DNA of 64,000 nt from Lentzea xinjiangensis (lineage in GTDB: Bacteria; Actinomycetota; Actinomycetes; Mycobacteriales; Pseudonocardiaceae): NCBI RefSeq assembly GCF_900110955.1, contig NZ_FOFR01000001.1, positions 418,410 through 482,409 of the forward strand, read 5' to 3'. How positions within the stretch are numbered: position 1 is the stretch's first letter; each line of letters opens with the position of its first letter. Both the position numbers and the translations under genes were made by a program. Shown one piece after another: positions 51,461 through 61,466 of the stretch. The notes beneath the pieces were generated by a model that did no database searches, was not told the DNA's origin, and was given only the letters and a program-made list of their open reading frames with translations.

Positions 51461-52954
51461 TCAGCCGTGGGTCGGGAAGCCCAGGTTCACGCCGTGCTGC
51501 TGCGGCCACCGGGCCGTGATCGCCTTGGCACGGGTGTAGAACTTCACGCCCTCGGCGCCGTGCACGTGCGTGTCCCCGAACAGCGAGTCCTTCCAGCCAC
51601 CGAACGAGTAGTAGGCCATCGGCACGGGGATCGGCACGTTGATGCCGACCATGCCGACGTGCACTCGCCGCTGGTACTCGCGCGCGGCGAGGCCGTCGCC
51701 GGTGTAGATGGCGGTGCCGTTGCCGTACGGGTTCGCGTTCACCAGCTCCAGGGCGTCCTCGAACGTGCCGACGCGCACCACTGAGAGCACGGGCCCGAAG
51801 ATCTCGTCGGTGTAGATCGTCATGTCGCGGGTGACGTGGTCGAACAAGGTCGGCGCGAGCCAGAAGCCGTTCTCGCGGCCTTCCGGCGCGTACCCGCGGC
51901 CGTCGACGACCAGTGCCGCGCCGGCCGCCTCGCCGGCGTCCACGTAGGACCGGACCTTGTCCCGGTGCGCCCCGGTGACCAGGGGACCCATCTGGGCCGA
52001 CGGATCGGTGCCCGGCAGCACCGAGGGGTGCAGCTCGCGGGTGCGTGCGGCGATCTTCGACACGAGCTCGTCGCCGATCTCGCCCACGGCGACGACCACC
52101 GAGATCGCCATGCAGCGCTCGCCGGCCGAGCCGTAGCCGGCGGAGACCGCGGCGTCGGCGGCCACGTCGAGGTCGGCGTCGGGCAGCACCACCATGTGGT
52201 TCTTCGCGCCGCCCAGCGCCTGGACGCGCTTGCCGGCCGCCGTGCCGCGCGAGTGGACGTGCCGCGCGATCGGGGTGGAGCCGACGAACGACGCCGCGGC
52301 GACGTCCGGGTGGTCCAGCAGCGCGTTGACCGCGAAGGCGTCGCCCTGCAGGACGTTCAGCACGCCGTCGGGCAGGCCTGCCTCCCCGAACAGCTCCGCC
52401 AGGCGCACCGACGCGGACGGGTCGCGCTCGGAAGGCTTCAGCACGAAGGTGTTCCCGCAGGCGATGGCGATGGGGAACATCCACATCGGCACCATCGCGG
52501 GGAAGTTGAACGGCGTGATGCCCGCGACCACGCCGAGCGGCTGGCGCAGCGAGTAGGCGTCGACGCCGCGCGAGATCTGCTCGGAGTGCTCGCCCTTGAG
52601 CAGGTGCGGGATCCCGCAGGCGAACTCGACGACCTCCAGGCCGCGTTGCACCTCGCCGGCGGCGTCGGACAGCACCTTGCCGTGCTCGGAGGTGATGATC
52701 GCGGCGAGCTCGTCGCGGTGCGCGTGCAGCAGGTGGCGGTACTCGAAGAGGATCCGCGACCGCGTCGACAGCGACGACTCCGACCACGACTGCGCGGCCT
52801 TCGCGGACGAGGAGACCGCGAGGTCGACGTCCGCCTGCTCGGCCAGCACGACCTGCGCGGAGACCTCCCCGGTGGCCGGGTCGAAGACGTCGGACGTGCG
52901 GGACGACACCCCCGTGGTGCGGGCGCCGTCGATCCAGTGGGGGATGGTGCTCAA
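51461..52954 (-). CDS. iolA: CoA-acylating methylmalonate-semialdehyde dehydrogenase
   Basis: A 497-residue aldehyde dehydrogenase of the MmsA/IolA type, converting malonate- or methylmalonate-semialdehyde to acetyl- or propionyl-CoA, the last step of inositol breakdown. The family has GVVAGITPFNFPAMVPMWMF (in part), the glycine motif FVGSTPIA and the catalytic cysteine in GSAGERCMAIS. TTG at 52954 is preceded by AGGAGG and overlaps the lacI stop (TTGA), so it is co-translated with the repressor on the side opposite to the main iol operon. Confidence 0.93.
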   Translation of the reverse strand: MSTIPHWIDGARTTGVSSRTSDVFDPATGEVSAQVVLAEQADVDLAVSSSAKAAQSWSESSLSTRSRILFEYRHLLHAHRDELAAIITSEHGKVLSDAAGEVQRGLEVVEFACGIPHLLKGEHSEQISRGVDAYSLRQPLGVVAGITPFNFPAMVPMWMFPIAIACGNTFVLKPSERDPSASVRLAELFGEAGLPDGVLNVLQGDAFAVNALLDHPDVAAASFVGSTPIARHVHSRGTAAGKRVQALGGAKNHMVVLPDADLDVAADAAVSAGYGSAGERCMAISVVVAVGEIGDELVSKIAARTRELHPSVLPGTDPSAQMGPLVTGAHRDKVRSYVDAGEAAGAALVVDGRGYAPEGRENGFWLAPTLFDHVTRDMTIYTDEIFGPVLSVVRVGTFEDALELVNANPYGNGTAIYTGDGLAAREYQRRVHVGMVGINVPIPVPMAYYSFGGWKDSLFGDTHVHGAEGVKFYTRAKAITARWPQQHGVNLGFPTHG

Positions 52955-53952
52955 CGCGGTCCTCCTGGGGGAGCTGTCGTGGTGCGGACGACGAGTGACG
53001 GGTTCAGCAGGTGGCGGACGGGCTCGGTGCGCTCTTCGCGGACCCGTTGCAGCAGGGCGTCCGCCGCCAGCCGGCCGAACTCGGCGCGGGGCTGGTCGAT
53101 CGTGGTCAGCGAGACGTGGCGCAGTGCCGCCAGCGAAGTGTTGTCATAGCCCACAACGGAAACATCGTGCGGCACGTGCAGACCGGCGTCCTCCAGCGCG
53201 GAGATAGCACCGACCGCATTGAAGTCGTTGCAGGACAGGATGGCCGTGGGCAGGGCGTCGTCCGCGAGCAACGAACGGATCGCCCGTGCCCCGGCGGTGT
53301 CGGTGTACTCGGACGACACGACCTGCGGCACGAGCCCATGCGCCTCCATGGCGGCGACGTAGCCGCGCCGGCGGGGGCCGGCCTGGCTGCCTTCACCGCC
53401 GTCCAGGTGGGCAATGCGCTTGTGCCCCAAGGAGACCAGGTGATCGACCGCGAGCCGCGCGCCCGTCTCGCCGTCGTCGTTCACCGTGTCCACAGTGGAC
53501 AAGCGGGACGACCGGGCCACGAGCACGATCGGGAGTTGTTCGGCGGCTTTGCCGATGGCCGTCGCCGGCACGACCGGCGACAGCAGGACCAGTCCGGCGG
53601 GCCGGAAGGAGAGCAACGACTCCAGTGCGCGGCGCTCGCGGGCGGGCGAGCGGCCGCCGGTGTTGATGATGATGTCGAACCCCCGCTCGCGCGCGACCTC
53701 GTCGATGCCGTCGACCACCTCGGCGAAGAACGCGTTGTGCAGGTCGGAGACCATCACGCCGAGCACGGTCGACGTCCGCGACGCCAGCGACCGCGCCATG
53801 GCGTGCGGCGAGTACCCCAGCTCCTCCGCGGCTTTCAGGACAGCGCTGCGTCGCATCTCGCTCACCTTGGGTGAGCCGCGCATCACCAGGGACACGAGTG
53901 CGCGGGAGACCCCCGCGCGCAGGGCCACGTCCTCCATCGTCGGCCTGACCAC
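52951..53952 (-). CDS. LacI-family transcriptional regulator of inositol genes
   Basis: A 333-residue repressor. The N-terminal helix-turn-helix has MEDVALRAGVSRALVSLVM and the hinge helix AMARSLASRTS; the rest is a periplasmic-binding-like sensor domain (TVLGVMVSDLHNAFFAEVV) ending near residue 325. It sits between iolA and the divergent iol operon, with a palindromic LacI-type operator in the gap, so it most likely represses both until an inositol pathway intermediate binds. GTG start. Confidence 0.92.
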   Translation of the reverse strand: MVRPTMEDVALRAGVSRALVSLVMRGSPKVSEMRRSAVLKAAEELGYSPHAMARSLASRTSTVLGVMVSDLHNAFFAEVVDGIDEVARERGFDIIINTGGRSPARERRALESLLSFRPAGLVLLSPVVPATAIGKAAEQLPIVLVARSSRLSTVDTVNDDGETGARLAVDHLVSLGHKRIAHLDGGEGSQAGPRRRGYVAAMEAHGLVPQVVSSEYTDTAGARAIRSLLADDALPTAILSCNDFNAVGAISALEDAGLHVPHDVSVVGYDNTSLAALRHVSLTTIDQPRAEFGRLAADALLQRVREERTEPVRHLLNPSLVVRTTTAPPGGPR

Positions 53953-53971
53953 CTCCGCACCACCTCCCCTC

Positions 53972-53998
53972 TTGACACCCCTGTGGCGGACGTTACAG
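53972..53998 (+). promoter_or_regulatory. promoter of the iol operon
   Basis: TTGACA at 53972-53977 is a perfect -35; TTACAG (53993-53998), 15 bases on, or TACAGC one base further, is the likely -10. The LacI operator starts right after it, so a bound repressor would block elongation or initiation. Confidence 0.5.
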
Positions 53999-54000
53999 CC

Positions 54001-54031
54001 TTAGAGCGCTCCAACCAATAGAGCGCTCTAA
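54001..54031. promoter_or_regulatory. LacI-type operator of the iol locus
   Basis: TTAGAGCGCTC (54001-54011) and its exact inverse GAGCGCTCTAA (54021-54031) flank nine bases. Each arm also contains the self-complementary GAGCGCTC, so it can be read as two LacI half-operators with CG centres 17 bp apart. It lies between the promoter and the iolG start. Confidence 0.75.
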
Positions 54032-54063
54032 CCCATCACGGCCACGAACAGGGGAAACCTGCG

Positions 54064-55059
54064 ATGCGGATCGGAGTAGCGGGTGTCGGCAGGATCGGCA
54101 CCATGCACGCGACCAACCTCGCCGCGCTGGACCGGGTCGACGAGGTGCTCCTCTTCGACCCGGTGCCCGGTCGTGCCGCGCAGGCGTCGGCCGGGGTCGG
54201 CGGGACGAAGGCGGTGGACGACCTGGACACGTTGCTCGGCAACGTCGACGGCGTGCTGCTGGCCACCCCGACGAACACCCACCCCGAGATGCTGCGCGCG
54301 GCCATCGCCCGCGGTGTCCCCACCCTGTGCGAGAAGCCGATCGCGAGCGACCTCGCCGAGATGACCCGGCTGGTCGAGGACGTCGAGTCCTCCGGCGTCG
54401 AGGTCCTCGTCGGCTTCCAGCGCCGGTTCGACCCGGCGATCCACGAGCTGCACCGCCGCATCCGCGCGGGCGAGGTCGGCGACGTCTACCTGGTCAGGGC
54501 CATCGGCAACGACGCGAACCCGCCGGACTTCTCCTACCTGCCCGCCTCCGGCGGCATCTTCCGCGACCTGCTGATCCACGACCTCGACTGCGTGCCGTGG
54601 CTGGTCGGCGAACCGGTCGTCGAGGTCTACGCGTCCGGCTCGGTCCTGGTGCACCAGGCGTTCGCCGATGCCGACGACGTGGACAACGCGGTCGTGCTGC
54701 TGAAGTTCGCGGGCGGTGCGCACGCCACGCTGGCCGGTGGCCGCCACGACCCGGTCGGCTACGACCACCGCATCGAGGTGCTGGGCAGCAAGGACTCGCT
54801 GGTCGCCGGCGTCGACGCGCGCACACCGCTGAACTCCCTGGAACCGGGCGGCCACGTCGCCGGACCGGACGCCTACCCCGGCTTCCCGGAGCGCTTCCAC
54901 CGCGCGTACGTCAACGAGGTGGACCTGTTCACCCGCGTCGTGACGGGCGAGGTCGTGAATCCGTCACCGGCGCGAGAAAGTTTGATCAGCCTGCGCCTGG
55001 CCGAAGCATGTGAGCAGTCGCGCCGCACCGGCGCACCGGTGAGGATCGGGGGGAACTAG
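54064..55059 (+). CDS. iolG: inositol 2-dehydrogenase-like Gfo/Idh/MocA oxidoreductase
   Basis: A 331-residue NAD-dependent dehydrogenase. The Rossmann motif GVAGVGRIGTMHA opens it, CEKPIASD carries the lysine of the EKP motif, and HDLDCVPWLVG includes the catalytic Asp/His region. As first gene of the iol operon it should oxidise myo-inositol (or a related inositol) to 2-keto-inositol. ATG is preceded by AGGGGAAA. The exact inositol isomer cannot be decided. Confidence 0.88.
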   Translation: MRIGVAGVGRIGTMHATNLAALDRVDEVLLFDPVPGRAAQASAGVGGTKAVDDLDTLLGNVDGVLLATPTNTHPEMLRAAIARGVPTLCEKPIASDLAEMTRLVEDVESSGVEVLVGFQRRFDPAIHELHRRIRAGEVGDVYLVRAIGNDANPPDFSYLPASGGIFRDLLIHDLDCVPWLVGEPVVEVYASGSVLVHQAFADADDVDNAVVLLKFAGGAHATLAGGRHDPVGYDHRIEVLGSKDSLVAGVDARTPLNSLEPGGHVAGPDAYPGFPERFHRAYVNEVDLFTRVVTGEVVNPSPARESLISLRLAEACEQSRRTGAPVRIGGN

Positions 55060-55061
55060 GC

Positions 55062-55922
55062 ATGGCCAAGATCGCCGGCGCACCGATCTCCTGGGGTGTG
55101 TGCGAGGTTCCCGGCTGGGGCGCGGTGCTCCCGCCGGACACGGTCCTGGCCGAGATGCGCTCGCTCGGCCTGGCCGCCACCGAGCTGGGCCCGCCCGACT
55201 ACCTGCCCGCCGACCCCGCGGCGTTGAAGGCGCTCCTGGGCAGCCACGACCTCGCGCTGGTCGGCGGCTTCCTCGCGGTCACGCTGCACGCGGACGTGCG
55301 GTCCACTCTGGACGAGGCGGCCCGCGTGGCCGCCATCCTCGAGGCGGGCGGCGCCGAGGTGCTCGTGCTCGCCGCCGCGACCGGCCTGGACGGCTACGAC
55401 GAGCGGCCGCGGCTCACCGACGACGAGTGGGCCACGCTCGTGGACACCTGCGCGCGGATCCGGGAGATCGCCGCGGGGCACGGCCTCAGGACCGTGCTGC
55501 ACCCGCACGTGGGCACCCACGTCGAGCGGGAGGCGGAGGTCGAGAGGTTCCTCGCGGACTCCGACCTGCCGCTCTGCCTGGACACCGGCCACCTGCTGAT
55601 CGGCGGCACGGACCCGGTCGACCTGGCGCGCCGCCACCCCGGCCGGATCGGTCACGTGCATCTCAAGGACGTCCGTGGTGAGATCGCGGCGAAAGTGCGC
55701 GACGGCGAGCTCAGCTACACCGATGCCGTGGAACAGGGCATCTACGTGCCGCTCGGGGACGGGGACGTGGACGTGGAAGCGCTGGTGGAGCTGGTCCGGC
55801 AAGCGGGCTACACCGGCTGGTTCGTGCTCGAGCAGGACACCCGGCTCGGGGACGGTGGTTCCGCGGACAGGCCGCTGAAGGACACCGCGCGCAGCCTCGC
55901 GCACCTCGGAAAGATCCTCTGA
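55062..55922 (+). CDS. iolE: inosose dehydratase-like TIM-barrel protein
   Basis: A 286-residue sugar phosphate isomerase/epimerase-fold protein. It opens with GAPISWGVCEVPGWG, as IolE proteins do, and has LHPHVGTHVE, CLDTGHLLIGG and HVHLKDVRG as metal and substrate residues. It should dehydrate 2-keto-myo-inositol to the trione-type intermediate. Starts two bases after iolG. Confidence 0.88.
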   Translation: MAKIAGAPISWGVCEVPGWGAVLPPDTVLAEMRSLGLAATELGPPDYLPADPAALKALLGSHDLALVGGFLAVTLHADVRSTLDEAARVAAILEAGGAEVLVLAAATGLDGYDERPRLTDDEWATLVDTCARIREIAAGHGLRTVLHPHVGTHVEREAEVERFLADSDLPLCLDTGHLLIGGTDPVDLARRHPGRIGHVHLKDVRGEIAAKVRDGELSYTDAVEQGIYVPLGDGDVDVEALVELVRQAGYTGWFVLEQDTRLGDGGSADRPLKDTARSLAHLGKIL

Positions 55923-55936
55923 AGGGACTGGAGACG

Positions 55937-56920
55937 ATGAAGTCTCGCTTGGCCATCCGCGCGGGCGCCGCCCTCGCCGGTGCTGCTCTGCTCGCCGCCT
56001 GCAGCGGCCCCACGGGAACGAGCTCCCAGAACGCGGACAACGACAGCGCGCCGGCGAGCGGTGACCTCAAGGTCGCCGTCATCACGCACGGCACGGCGGG
56101 TGACGCGTTCTGGAGCGTGGTGAAGGTCGGCGCCGAGGACGCGGGCAAGCAGCTCGGTGTCGGCGTCACGTACAACTCCGACGGCGACCCCGGCGCCCAG
56201 GCGAAGCTCATCGACAACGCCGTGTCGCAGAAGGTCGGCGGCATCGTGGTGTCGATGGCCAACCCGGACGCGTTGAAGACCTCCGTCGAGAACGCGGTGA
56301 AGGCCGGCATCCCGGTCATCACGATCAACTCCGGCGGCGCGAAGAGCGCGGAGTTCGGTGCCATGGCGCACGTCGGCCAGGAGGAGACGATCGCCGGTGA
56401 GGAGGCCGGCGAGAAGCTCAAGGCCGCGGGCAGGACCAAGCTGCTCTGCGTGATCCACGAGGCCGGCAACTCGGGCCTCAACCAGCGCTGCGACGGTGCC
56501 CGCACCGGGTTCGGGGCCGCGGTGGAGAACCTCCAGGTCGACATCTCCAACCCGACCGACATCGAGGCCCGCATCAAGGCCAAGCTGCAGTCCGACACCG
56601 CCGTCGACGGCGTGCTGGCGCTGAACCCGCAGGTCGCCGTGAACGCGGCGGCGGCGGTCAAGGGCGCGAGCTCGAAGGCGCAGGTCGCCACGTTCGACCT
56701 GAACGCCGACGTGGTGAACGCGATCAAGTCCGGCGAGGTGCTCTTCGCCGTCGACCAGCAGCAGTACCAGCAGGGCTACCTGCCGGTCGTGATGCTGAAG
56801 CTGTTCCGCGACAACGCCAACACCCTCGGTGGTGGCAAGCCCGTCCTGACCGGTCCCGGCTTCGTCGACAAGTCCAACGTGGACAAGGTCGCGGAGTACG
56901 CCAAGAACGGCAAGAGGTAG
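55937..56920 (+). CDS. sugar (inositol) ABC transporter substrate-binding lipoprotein
   Basis: A 327-residue lipoprotein of the ribose/inositol-binding type (peripla_BP_4). Lipobox LLAACS near residue 20; then [19 protein letters not shown] and repeated binding-fold strands ([21 protein letters not shown]). It probably delivers inositol to the permease that follows. GGGACTGGAG precedes the ATG. Confidence 0.93.
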   Translation: MKSRLAIRAGAALAGAALLAACSGPTGTSSQNADNDSAPASGDLKVAVITHGTAGDAFWSVVKVGAEDAGKQLGVGVTYNSDGDPGAQAKLIDNAVSQKVGGIVVSMANPDALKTSVENAVKAGIPVITINSGGAKSAEFGAMAHVGQEETIAGEEAGEKLKAAGRTKLLCVIHEAGNSGLNQRCDGARTGFGAAVENLQVDISNPTDIEARIKAKLQSDTAVDGVLALNPQVAVNAAAAVKGASSKAQVATFDLNADVVNAIKSGEVLFAVDQQQYQQGYLPVVMLKLFRDNANTLGGGKPVLTGPGFVDKSNVDKVAEYAKNGKR

Positions 56921-56934
56921 GGGGAGACGGGGAG

Positions 56935-57984
56935 ATGACCGTGACGGCCAAGGCACCACCGGCTGCCGACGAACGGGTGGGCCAGCCCGGGGTGGTGGAC
57001 CAGCTGGTCAAGCGCCCGGAGATCGGCGCCATGCTCGGCGCGCTGCTCGTGTTCGTGTTCTTCTCCGTGGTCACCGAGCAGTTCCTGAGCGTGGGCGGCG
57101 CCGCCACCTGGCTGGACGACGCCTCCATGCTCGGGATCATGGCCGTCGCGGTGGCGTTGCTGATGATCGGCGGCGAGTTCGACCTGTCCGCCGGCGTCAT
57201 GACCGCGTCCACGGCGCTCGTCACGGCTCTCCTCGCCACCCGGCTGGGGCTCAACGTCTGGCTGTCGCTGCTGGTCTCGCTCGTCTTCGCGTTGTCGGTG
57301 GGCGCGCTGAACGGCTGGCTCGTCATGCGCACCGGCCTGCCGAGCTTCATCGTGACGCTGGGCAGCTTCCTCGCGTTGCAGGGCCTCAACCTCGGTGTCA
57401 CGCGCCTGGTCACGGGCAGCGTGCAGGTGTCGGGCATGCGCGAGGCCGCTGGCTACGAGTCGGCCGGTTTCCTGTTCGCCTCGACGTTCCAGCTCGGCGG
57501 CACCAGCTTCTTCGTGTCGATCATCTGGTGGGTCCTGTTCACCGTCGTCGCGTCGACGGTGCTGATGCGCACCAGGTTCGGCAACTGGATCTTCGCGATC
57601 GGCGGTGCCGCCGCGAGCTCCCGCGCGGTCGGTGTGCCGGTCGTGCGGTCGAAGGTCCTGCTGTTCATGACGACGGCGTTCGCGGCGTGGCTGGTCGGCT
57701 CGATCAACATCCTGCGGTACGCGAGCGTGCAGGCGAACCAGGGCATCGGGCTGGAGTTCCAGTACATCATCGCGGCGGTGATCGGCGGCTGCCTGCTCAC
57801 CGGCGGCTTCGGTTCCGCGGTCGGCGCGGCGATCGGCGCGCTGATCTTCGGCATGGCCCGGCAGGGCATCGTCTACGCGGGCTGGAACAGCGACTGGTTC
57901 CAGCTCTTCCTCGGCGTGATGCTGCTGGCGGCCGTGCTGGTGAACAACGTGCTGCGCCGCCGGGCGGAAAGGGTGAAGCGATGA
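56935..57984 (+). CDS. sugar (inositol) ABC transporter permease
   Basis: A 349-residue RbsC-like permease with about ten hydrophobic segments. It contains [39 protein letters not shown] and [16 protein letters not shown], the typical order of this family. One polypeptide presumably forms a homodimer. Starts 14 bases after the binding-protein stop and overlaps the ATPase gene (ATGA). Confidence 0.93.
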   Translation: MTVTAKAPPAADERVGQPGVVDQLVKRPEIGAMLGALLVFVFFSVVTEQFLSVGGAATWLDDASMLGIMAVAVALLMIGGEFDLSAGVMTASTALVTALLATRLGLNVWLSLLVSLVFALSVGALNGWLVMRTGLPSFIVTLGSFLALQGLNLGVTRLVTGSVQVSGMREAAGYESAGFLFASTFQLGGTSFFVSIIWWVLFTVVASTVLMRTRFGNWIFAIGGAAASSRAVGVPVVRSKVLLFMTTAFAAWLVGSINILRYASVQANQGIGLEFQYIIAAVIGGCLLTGGFGSAVGAAIGALIFGMARQGIVYAGWNSDWFQLFLGVMLLAAVLVNNVLRRRAERVKR

Positions 57985-58751
57985 CGCCGCTCATCGAGGT
58001 CGAGAACATCGGCAAGACCTACGGCAGCGTCATCGCGCTGAGCGAGGTGTCCACCGTGGTCAACGCCGGCGAGGTCACCTGCGTGCTCGGCGACAACGGC
58101 GCCGGGAAGTCGACCCTGATCAAGGTCCTGGCCGGGGTGCACCAGCACGACCGGGGGTCGTTCAAGGTCGAGGGCACCGAGGTCAGGTTCTCCTCACCGC
58201 GCGAGGCGCTGGACCACGGCATCGCGACCGTGTACCAGGACCTCGCGGTCGTGCCGCTGATGTCGGTGTGGCGCAACTTCTTCCTCGGCTCGGAACCCAC
58301 CACGAGGTTCGGGTTCCTGGACCGGAGGAAGGGCCGCGAGATCACCAAGAAGGCGTTGTCCGACATGGGCATCGACCTGCGCGACGTGGAGCAGCCGGTC
58401 GGCACGCTGTCCGGCGGCGAACGGCAGTGCGTCGCCATCGCCCGCGCGGTGCACTTCGGCGCCAAGGTGCTGATCCTGGACGAGCCGACGGCGGCCCTCG
58501 GCGTGAAGCAGGCCGGTGTGGTGCTGAAGTACGTGGCCCAGGCCCGTGATCGTGGCCTCGGCGTCGTGCTGATCACCCACAACCCGCACCACGCCTACCC
58601 GGTCGGCAACCGCTTCCTGCTGCTCAAGCGCGGCCGTCCGCTGGGCTCGTACGAGAAGTCCGAGATCGGCATCGCGGAGCTGACGCGGCAGATGGCCGGT
58701 GGTGCCGAGCTGGAGGCGCTGGAGCACGAGCTGCGAGGTGCCGAGGCGTGA
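57981..58751 (+). CDS. sugar (inositol) ABC transporter ATP-binding protein
   Basis: A 256-residue single ABC domain. Walker [11 protein letters not shown]-loop in TVYQDLAVV, signature TLSGGERQ, Walker [12 protein letters not shown] and switch histidine ITHNPHH. Ribose-type importers usually have a double ATPase of about 500 residues; this one has half that, so two copies must pair. Overlaps its neighbours by four bases on both sides. Confidence 0.94.
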   Translation: MTPLIEVENIGKTYGSVIALSEVSTVVNAGEVTCVLGDNGAGKSTLIKVLAGVHQHDRGSFKVEGTEVRFSSPREALDHGIATVYQDLAVVPLMSVWRNFFLGSEPTTRFGFLDRRKGREITKKALSDMGIDLRDVEQPVGTLSGGERQCVAIARAVHFGAKVLILDEPTAALGVKQAGVVLKYVAQARDRGLGVVLITHNPHHAYPVGNRFLLLKRGRPLGSYEKSEIGIAELTRQMAGGAELEALEHELRGAEA

Positions 58752-59680
58752 CGTCCCTCGAAGTGCTGACCGTCGGCCGGGTCGGCGTCGACCTCTACCC
58801 CGAGCAGTCCGGGGTGCCCCTGGCCCGGGTCAGCACCTTCGCCAAGTCGCTCGGCGGCACCGCGACCAACGTCGCGGTCGCCGCCGCCCGGCTCGGCCGC
58901 CGCGCGGGCGTGCTCACCAAGGTCGGCCCGGACGGCTTCGGCGCCTACGTCCGCGAGGCGCTGGAGGGGTTCGGCGTCTCGTCGGCGCACGTGGGCACCT
59001 CGCCGGACCTGTTGACACCGGTGGTGTTCTGCGAGCTGAACCCGCCGGCGGACCCGCCGCTGCTGTTCTACCGGTTGCCGATCGCACCGGATCTGACGCT
59101 CAACGAGGATGACGTGCCGTGGGCGCTCGTCCGCGACGTGCCGCTGCTGTGGGTGACGGGCACCGGGGTCTCCGCCGAACCGGCGCGGGAGACCCAGCGG
59201 ATGATGCTGGCGAGCCGCGGCCGCAGGTCGCACACCGTGCTGGACCTGGACTACCGGCCGATGTTCTGGCCGGACGTGGGGACCGCGCGGACTGAGATCG
59301 GCTGGATGCTCGACCACGTCACGGTCGCCGTCGGCAACCGGGCGGAGGTCGAGGTCGCGGTCGGCACGTCCGACCCCGACGAGGCCGCTTCGCGGCTGCT
59401 GGACCGCGGGATCTCCCTGGCGCTGGTCAAGAAGGGCGCCGAGGGCGTTCTCGTGGCCACGCCGGACGGGCGCTGGACCGTCGAGCCGAACCCGGTCGAG
59501 GTCGTGTGCGGGCTGGGCGCGGGTGACGCGTTCGGCGGGTCAGTGGTGCACGGCCTGCTCTCCGGCTGGGACCCGGTGCGGATCGCCCGCCACGCCAACG
59601 CCGCGGGCGCGATCGTGGCGTCGCGGCTCGCCTGCGCCGATGCCATGCCGAACCAGGAAGAGATCGAGGAACTGCTGTGA
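58748..59680 (+). CDS. iolC: 5-dehydro-2-deoxygluconokinase
   Basis: A 310-residue PfkB-family sugar kinase. It has [20 protein letters not shown] at the start, [15 protein letters not shown] and the catalytic [16 protein letters not shown] near the end with the base Asp. It phosphorylates 2-deoxy-5-keto-gluconate in the inositol route. GTG overlaps the ATPase stop (GTGA). Confidence 0.92.
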   Translation: MTSLEVLTVGRVGVDLYPEQSGVPLARVSTFAKSLGGTATNVAVAAARLGRRAGVLTKVGPDGFGAYVREALEGFGVSSAHVGTSPDLLTPVVFCELNPPADPPLLFYRLPIAPDLTLNEDDVPWALVRDVPLLWVTGTGVSAEPARETQRMMLASRGRRSHTVLDLDYRPMFWPDVGTARTEIGWMLDHVTVAVGNRAEVEVAVGTSDPDEAASRLLDRGISLALVKKGAEGVLVATPDGRWTVEPNPVEVVCGLGAGDAFGGSVVHGLLSGWDPVRIARHANAAGAIVASRLACADAMPNQEEIEELL

Positions 59681-60582
59681 TCACCGATGGCCAGTGGCGG
59701 GAACTGCTGTGGCGGCGGGCCGAGGACCCCGGCTCGATCCGGCGGGCCTACCAGTCCCGCAAGCGCCGCCACTCGTTGCTGAACGGCAAGTCCACGCTGT
59801 TCCTGGTCGCGGCGGACCACCCGGCCCGCGGCGCGCTGGGCGTCGGCGGCGACCCGCTGGCGATGGCCGATCGGCGGCAGTTGCTGGCCCGGTTGCTGAC
59901 GGCGCTCGCGAACCCCGAGGTCGACGGGGTGCTCGGCACCCCGGACGTGATCGAGGACCTGTTGCTGCTGGACGGCCTGAACGAACGCGTGGTCATCGGC
60001 TCGATGAACCGCGGTGGCCTGGCCGGTGCGGACTGGGAGATCGACGACAGGTTCACCGCGTACGACGCGTCGTCCATCGCGACGTTCGGCCTGGACGGCG
60101 GCAAGATGCTGCTGCGCCTGGTCGACTCGGACCCCGGCACGATCCCGACCCTGGAAGGCTGCGCGCGAGCCGTCACCGAGCTGGCGGAGCACGGCCTGAT
60201 GGCGATGGTGGAACCGTTGCCGTACCAGCGCGACCACAACGGCAAGCTGGTGCTCCAGAAGGACGCCGTGGCTCTGGCGCGGGCATCGGCCGTGGCCGCG
60301 GGGCTGGGGTCGACCTCGGCCTACACCTGGTTGAAGCTGCCCGCGCCGGAGGAGGCGGAAGCCGTGCTGGACACCACCGCGCTGCCGGCGCTGGTGCTCG
60401 GCGGTGTGCCGTCCGACCGGCCGGAGGACGACCTCGCGGCGTGGGGCCGTTCGCTGCGCCACCCGACCGTGCGCGGCCTGGTCGTCGGCCGTGCGCTGCT
60501 CTACCCGCCGGACGGCGACGTCGCCGGCGCCGTTGCCGCCGCGGCCGGGATCCTGCGCGCCGCCAAGGGGGTCGGGGAATGA
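59677..60582 (+). CDS. class I aldolase-like (beta/alpha)8 protein, Cgl0159 family
   Basis: A 301-residue TIM-barrel protein of the DeoC/FbaB/Cgl0159 group. It has VAADHPARGAL, GSMNRGG, TAYDASSIA and a likely Schiff-base lysine in YTWLKLPAP. In actinobacterial inositol clusters this gene stands where IolJ does elsewhere, so it probably splits the phosphorylated intermediate into malonate semialdehyde and dihydroxyacetone phosphate. That role is inferred from position. GTGA overlap with iolC, ATGA overlap with iolB. Confidence 0.82.
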   Translation: MITDGQWRELLWRRAEDPGSIRRAYQSRKRRHSLLNGKSTLFLVAADHPARGALGVGGDPLAMADRRQLLARLLTALANPEVDGVLGTPDVIEDLLLLDGLNERVVIGSMNRGGLAGADWEIDDRFTAYDASSIATFGLDGGKMLLRLVDSDPGTIPTLEGCARAVTELAEHGLMAMVEPLPYQRDHNGKLVLQKDAVALARASAVAAGLGSTSAYTWLKLPAPEEAEAVLDTTALPALVLGGVPSDRPEDDLAAWGRSLRHPTVRGLVVGRALLYPPDGDVAGAVAAAAGILRAAKGVGE

Positions 60583-61462
60583 CGCTGCACCGTCCACACG
60601 GGACTCTCTCGACCGCCGCCGACGTCGTGTCCCTGGCTCCGGAGGACGCGGGCTGGACCTACACCGGGCTGCGCGTGCTCCGGGTCGAGCCCGGTGGGTC
60701 GCGCAGGGTGGAGACCGGCGAGTTCGAGGCCTTCGTCCTTCCGCTGGCCGGGTCCGTGGCCGTCGAGGTCGACGGCGAGCGCTACGCGTTGCGGGGCCGT
60801 GACTCGGTGTTCACCCGCGTCACGGACTTCGCCTACGTGCCGAGGGACGCGTCGGTGACGCTGTCCTCCGTGGACGGTTGCGAGGTCGCGCTGCCGATGG
60901 CCAGGTGCACCCGGCGTCTGACGCCGAAGTACGGCCCCGCGGAAGGCGTTCCCGTCGAGGTGCGCGGTTCCGGCAACGCCACCCGCCAGGTCACGAACTT
61001 CGGCGTGCCGGGCGTGTGGGACCACGCGGACAAGCTCAACGCGTGCGAGCTGATCACCCCGGACGGCAACTGGTCCTCGTACCCGCCGCACAAGCACGAC
61101 TCCTCGCAGCCGTGCGAGGTGGAGAACGAGGAGATCTACTACTTCCGGGTCGCCGGCCGGGACCAGGTCACGCCGTCGCGCACCGGCTTCGGCTTCCACC
61201 GCACGTACACCGACGACGGCACGATCGACGAGGACGTGACCGTGCGGGACGGCGACGTGTTCCTGATCCCGCGCGGTTACCACGGCCCGTGCGTCGCGGC
61301 GCCGGGATATCCCCTGTACTACCTGAACGTTCTGGCCGGTCCGGGCGCCGAGCGTTCGATGGCGTTCTGCGACGACCCGGCGCACGCCTGGGTCCGCGAC
61401 AGCTGGGCCGCGCGGGAACCGGACCCGCGCTGCCCGGTCACGACCGCAGAGGGGCGGGTCCG

Positions 61463-61466
<4 letters not shown>
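60579..61466 (+). CDS. iolB: 5-deoxy-glucuronate isomerase
   Basis: A 295-residue bicupin enzyme that converts 5-deoxyglucuronate to 5-keto-2-deoxygluconate. Metal ligands lie in SSYPPHKHD and ENEEIYYF, and PRGYHGP closes the second cupin. It overlaps the aldolase-like gene and iolD by four bases each. Confidence 0.94.

Noticed and set aside
51330..52787. Alternative minus-strand frame over iolA
   Set aside because: It is another frame of the same strand; the iolA frame has the catalytic cysteine and full aldehyde dehydrogenase motifs.
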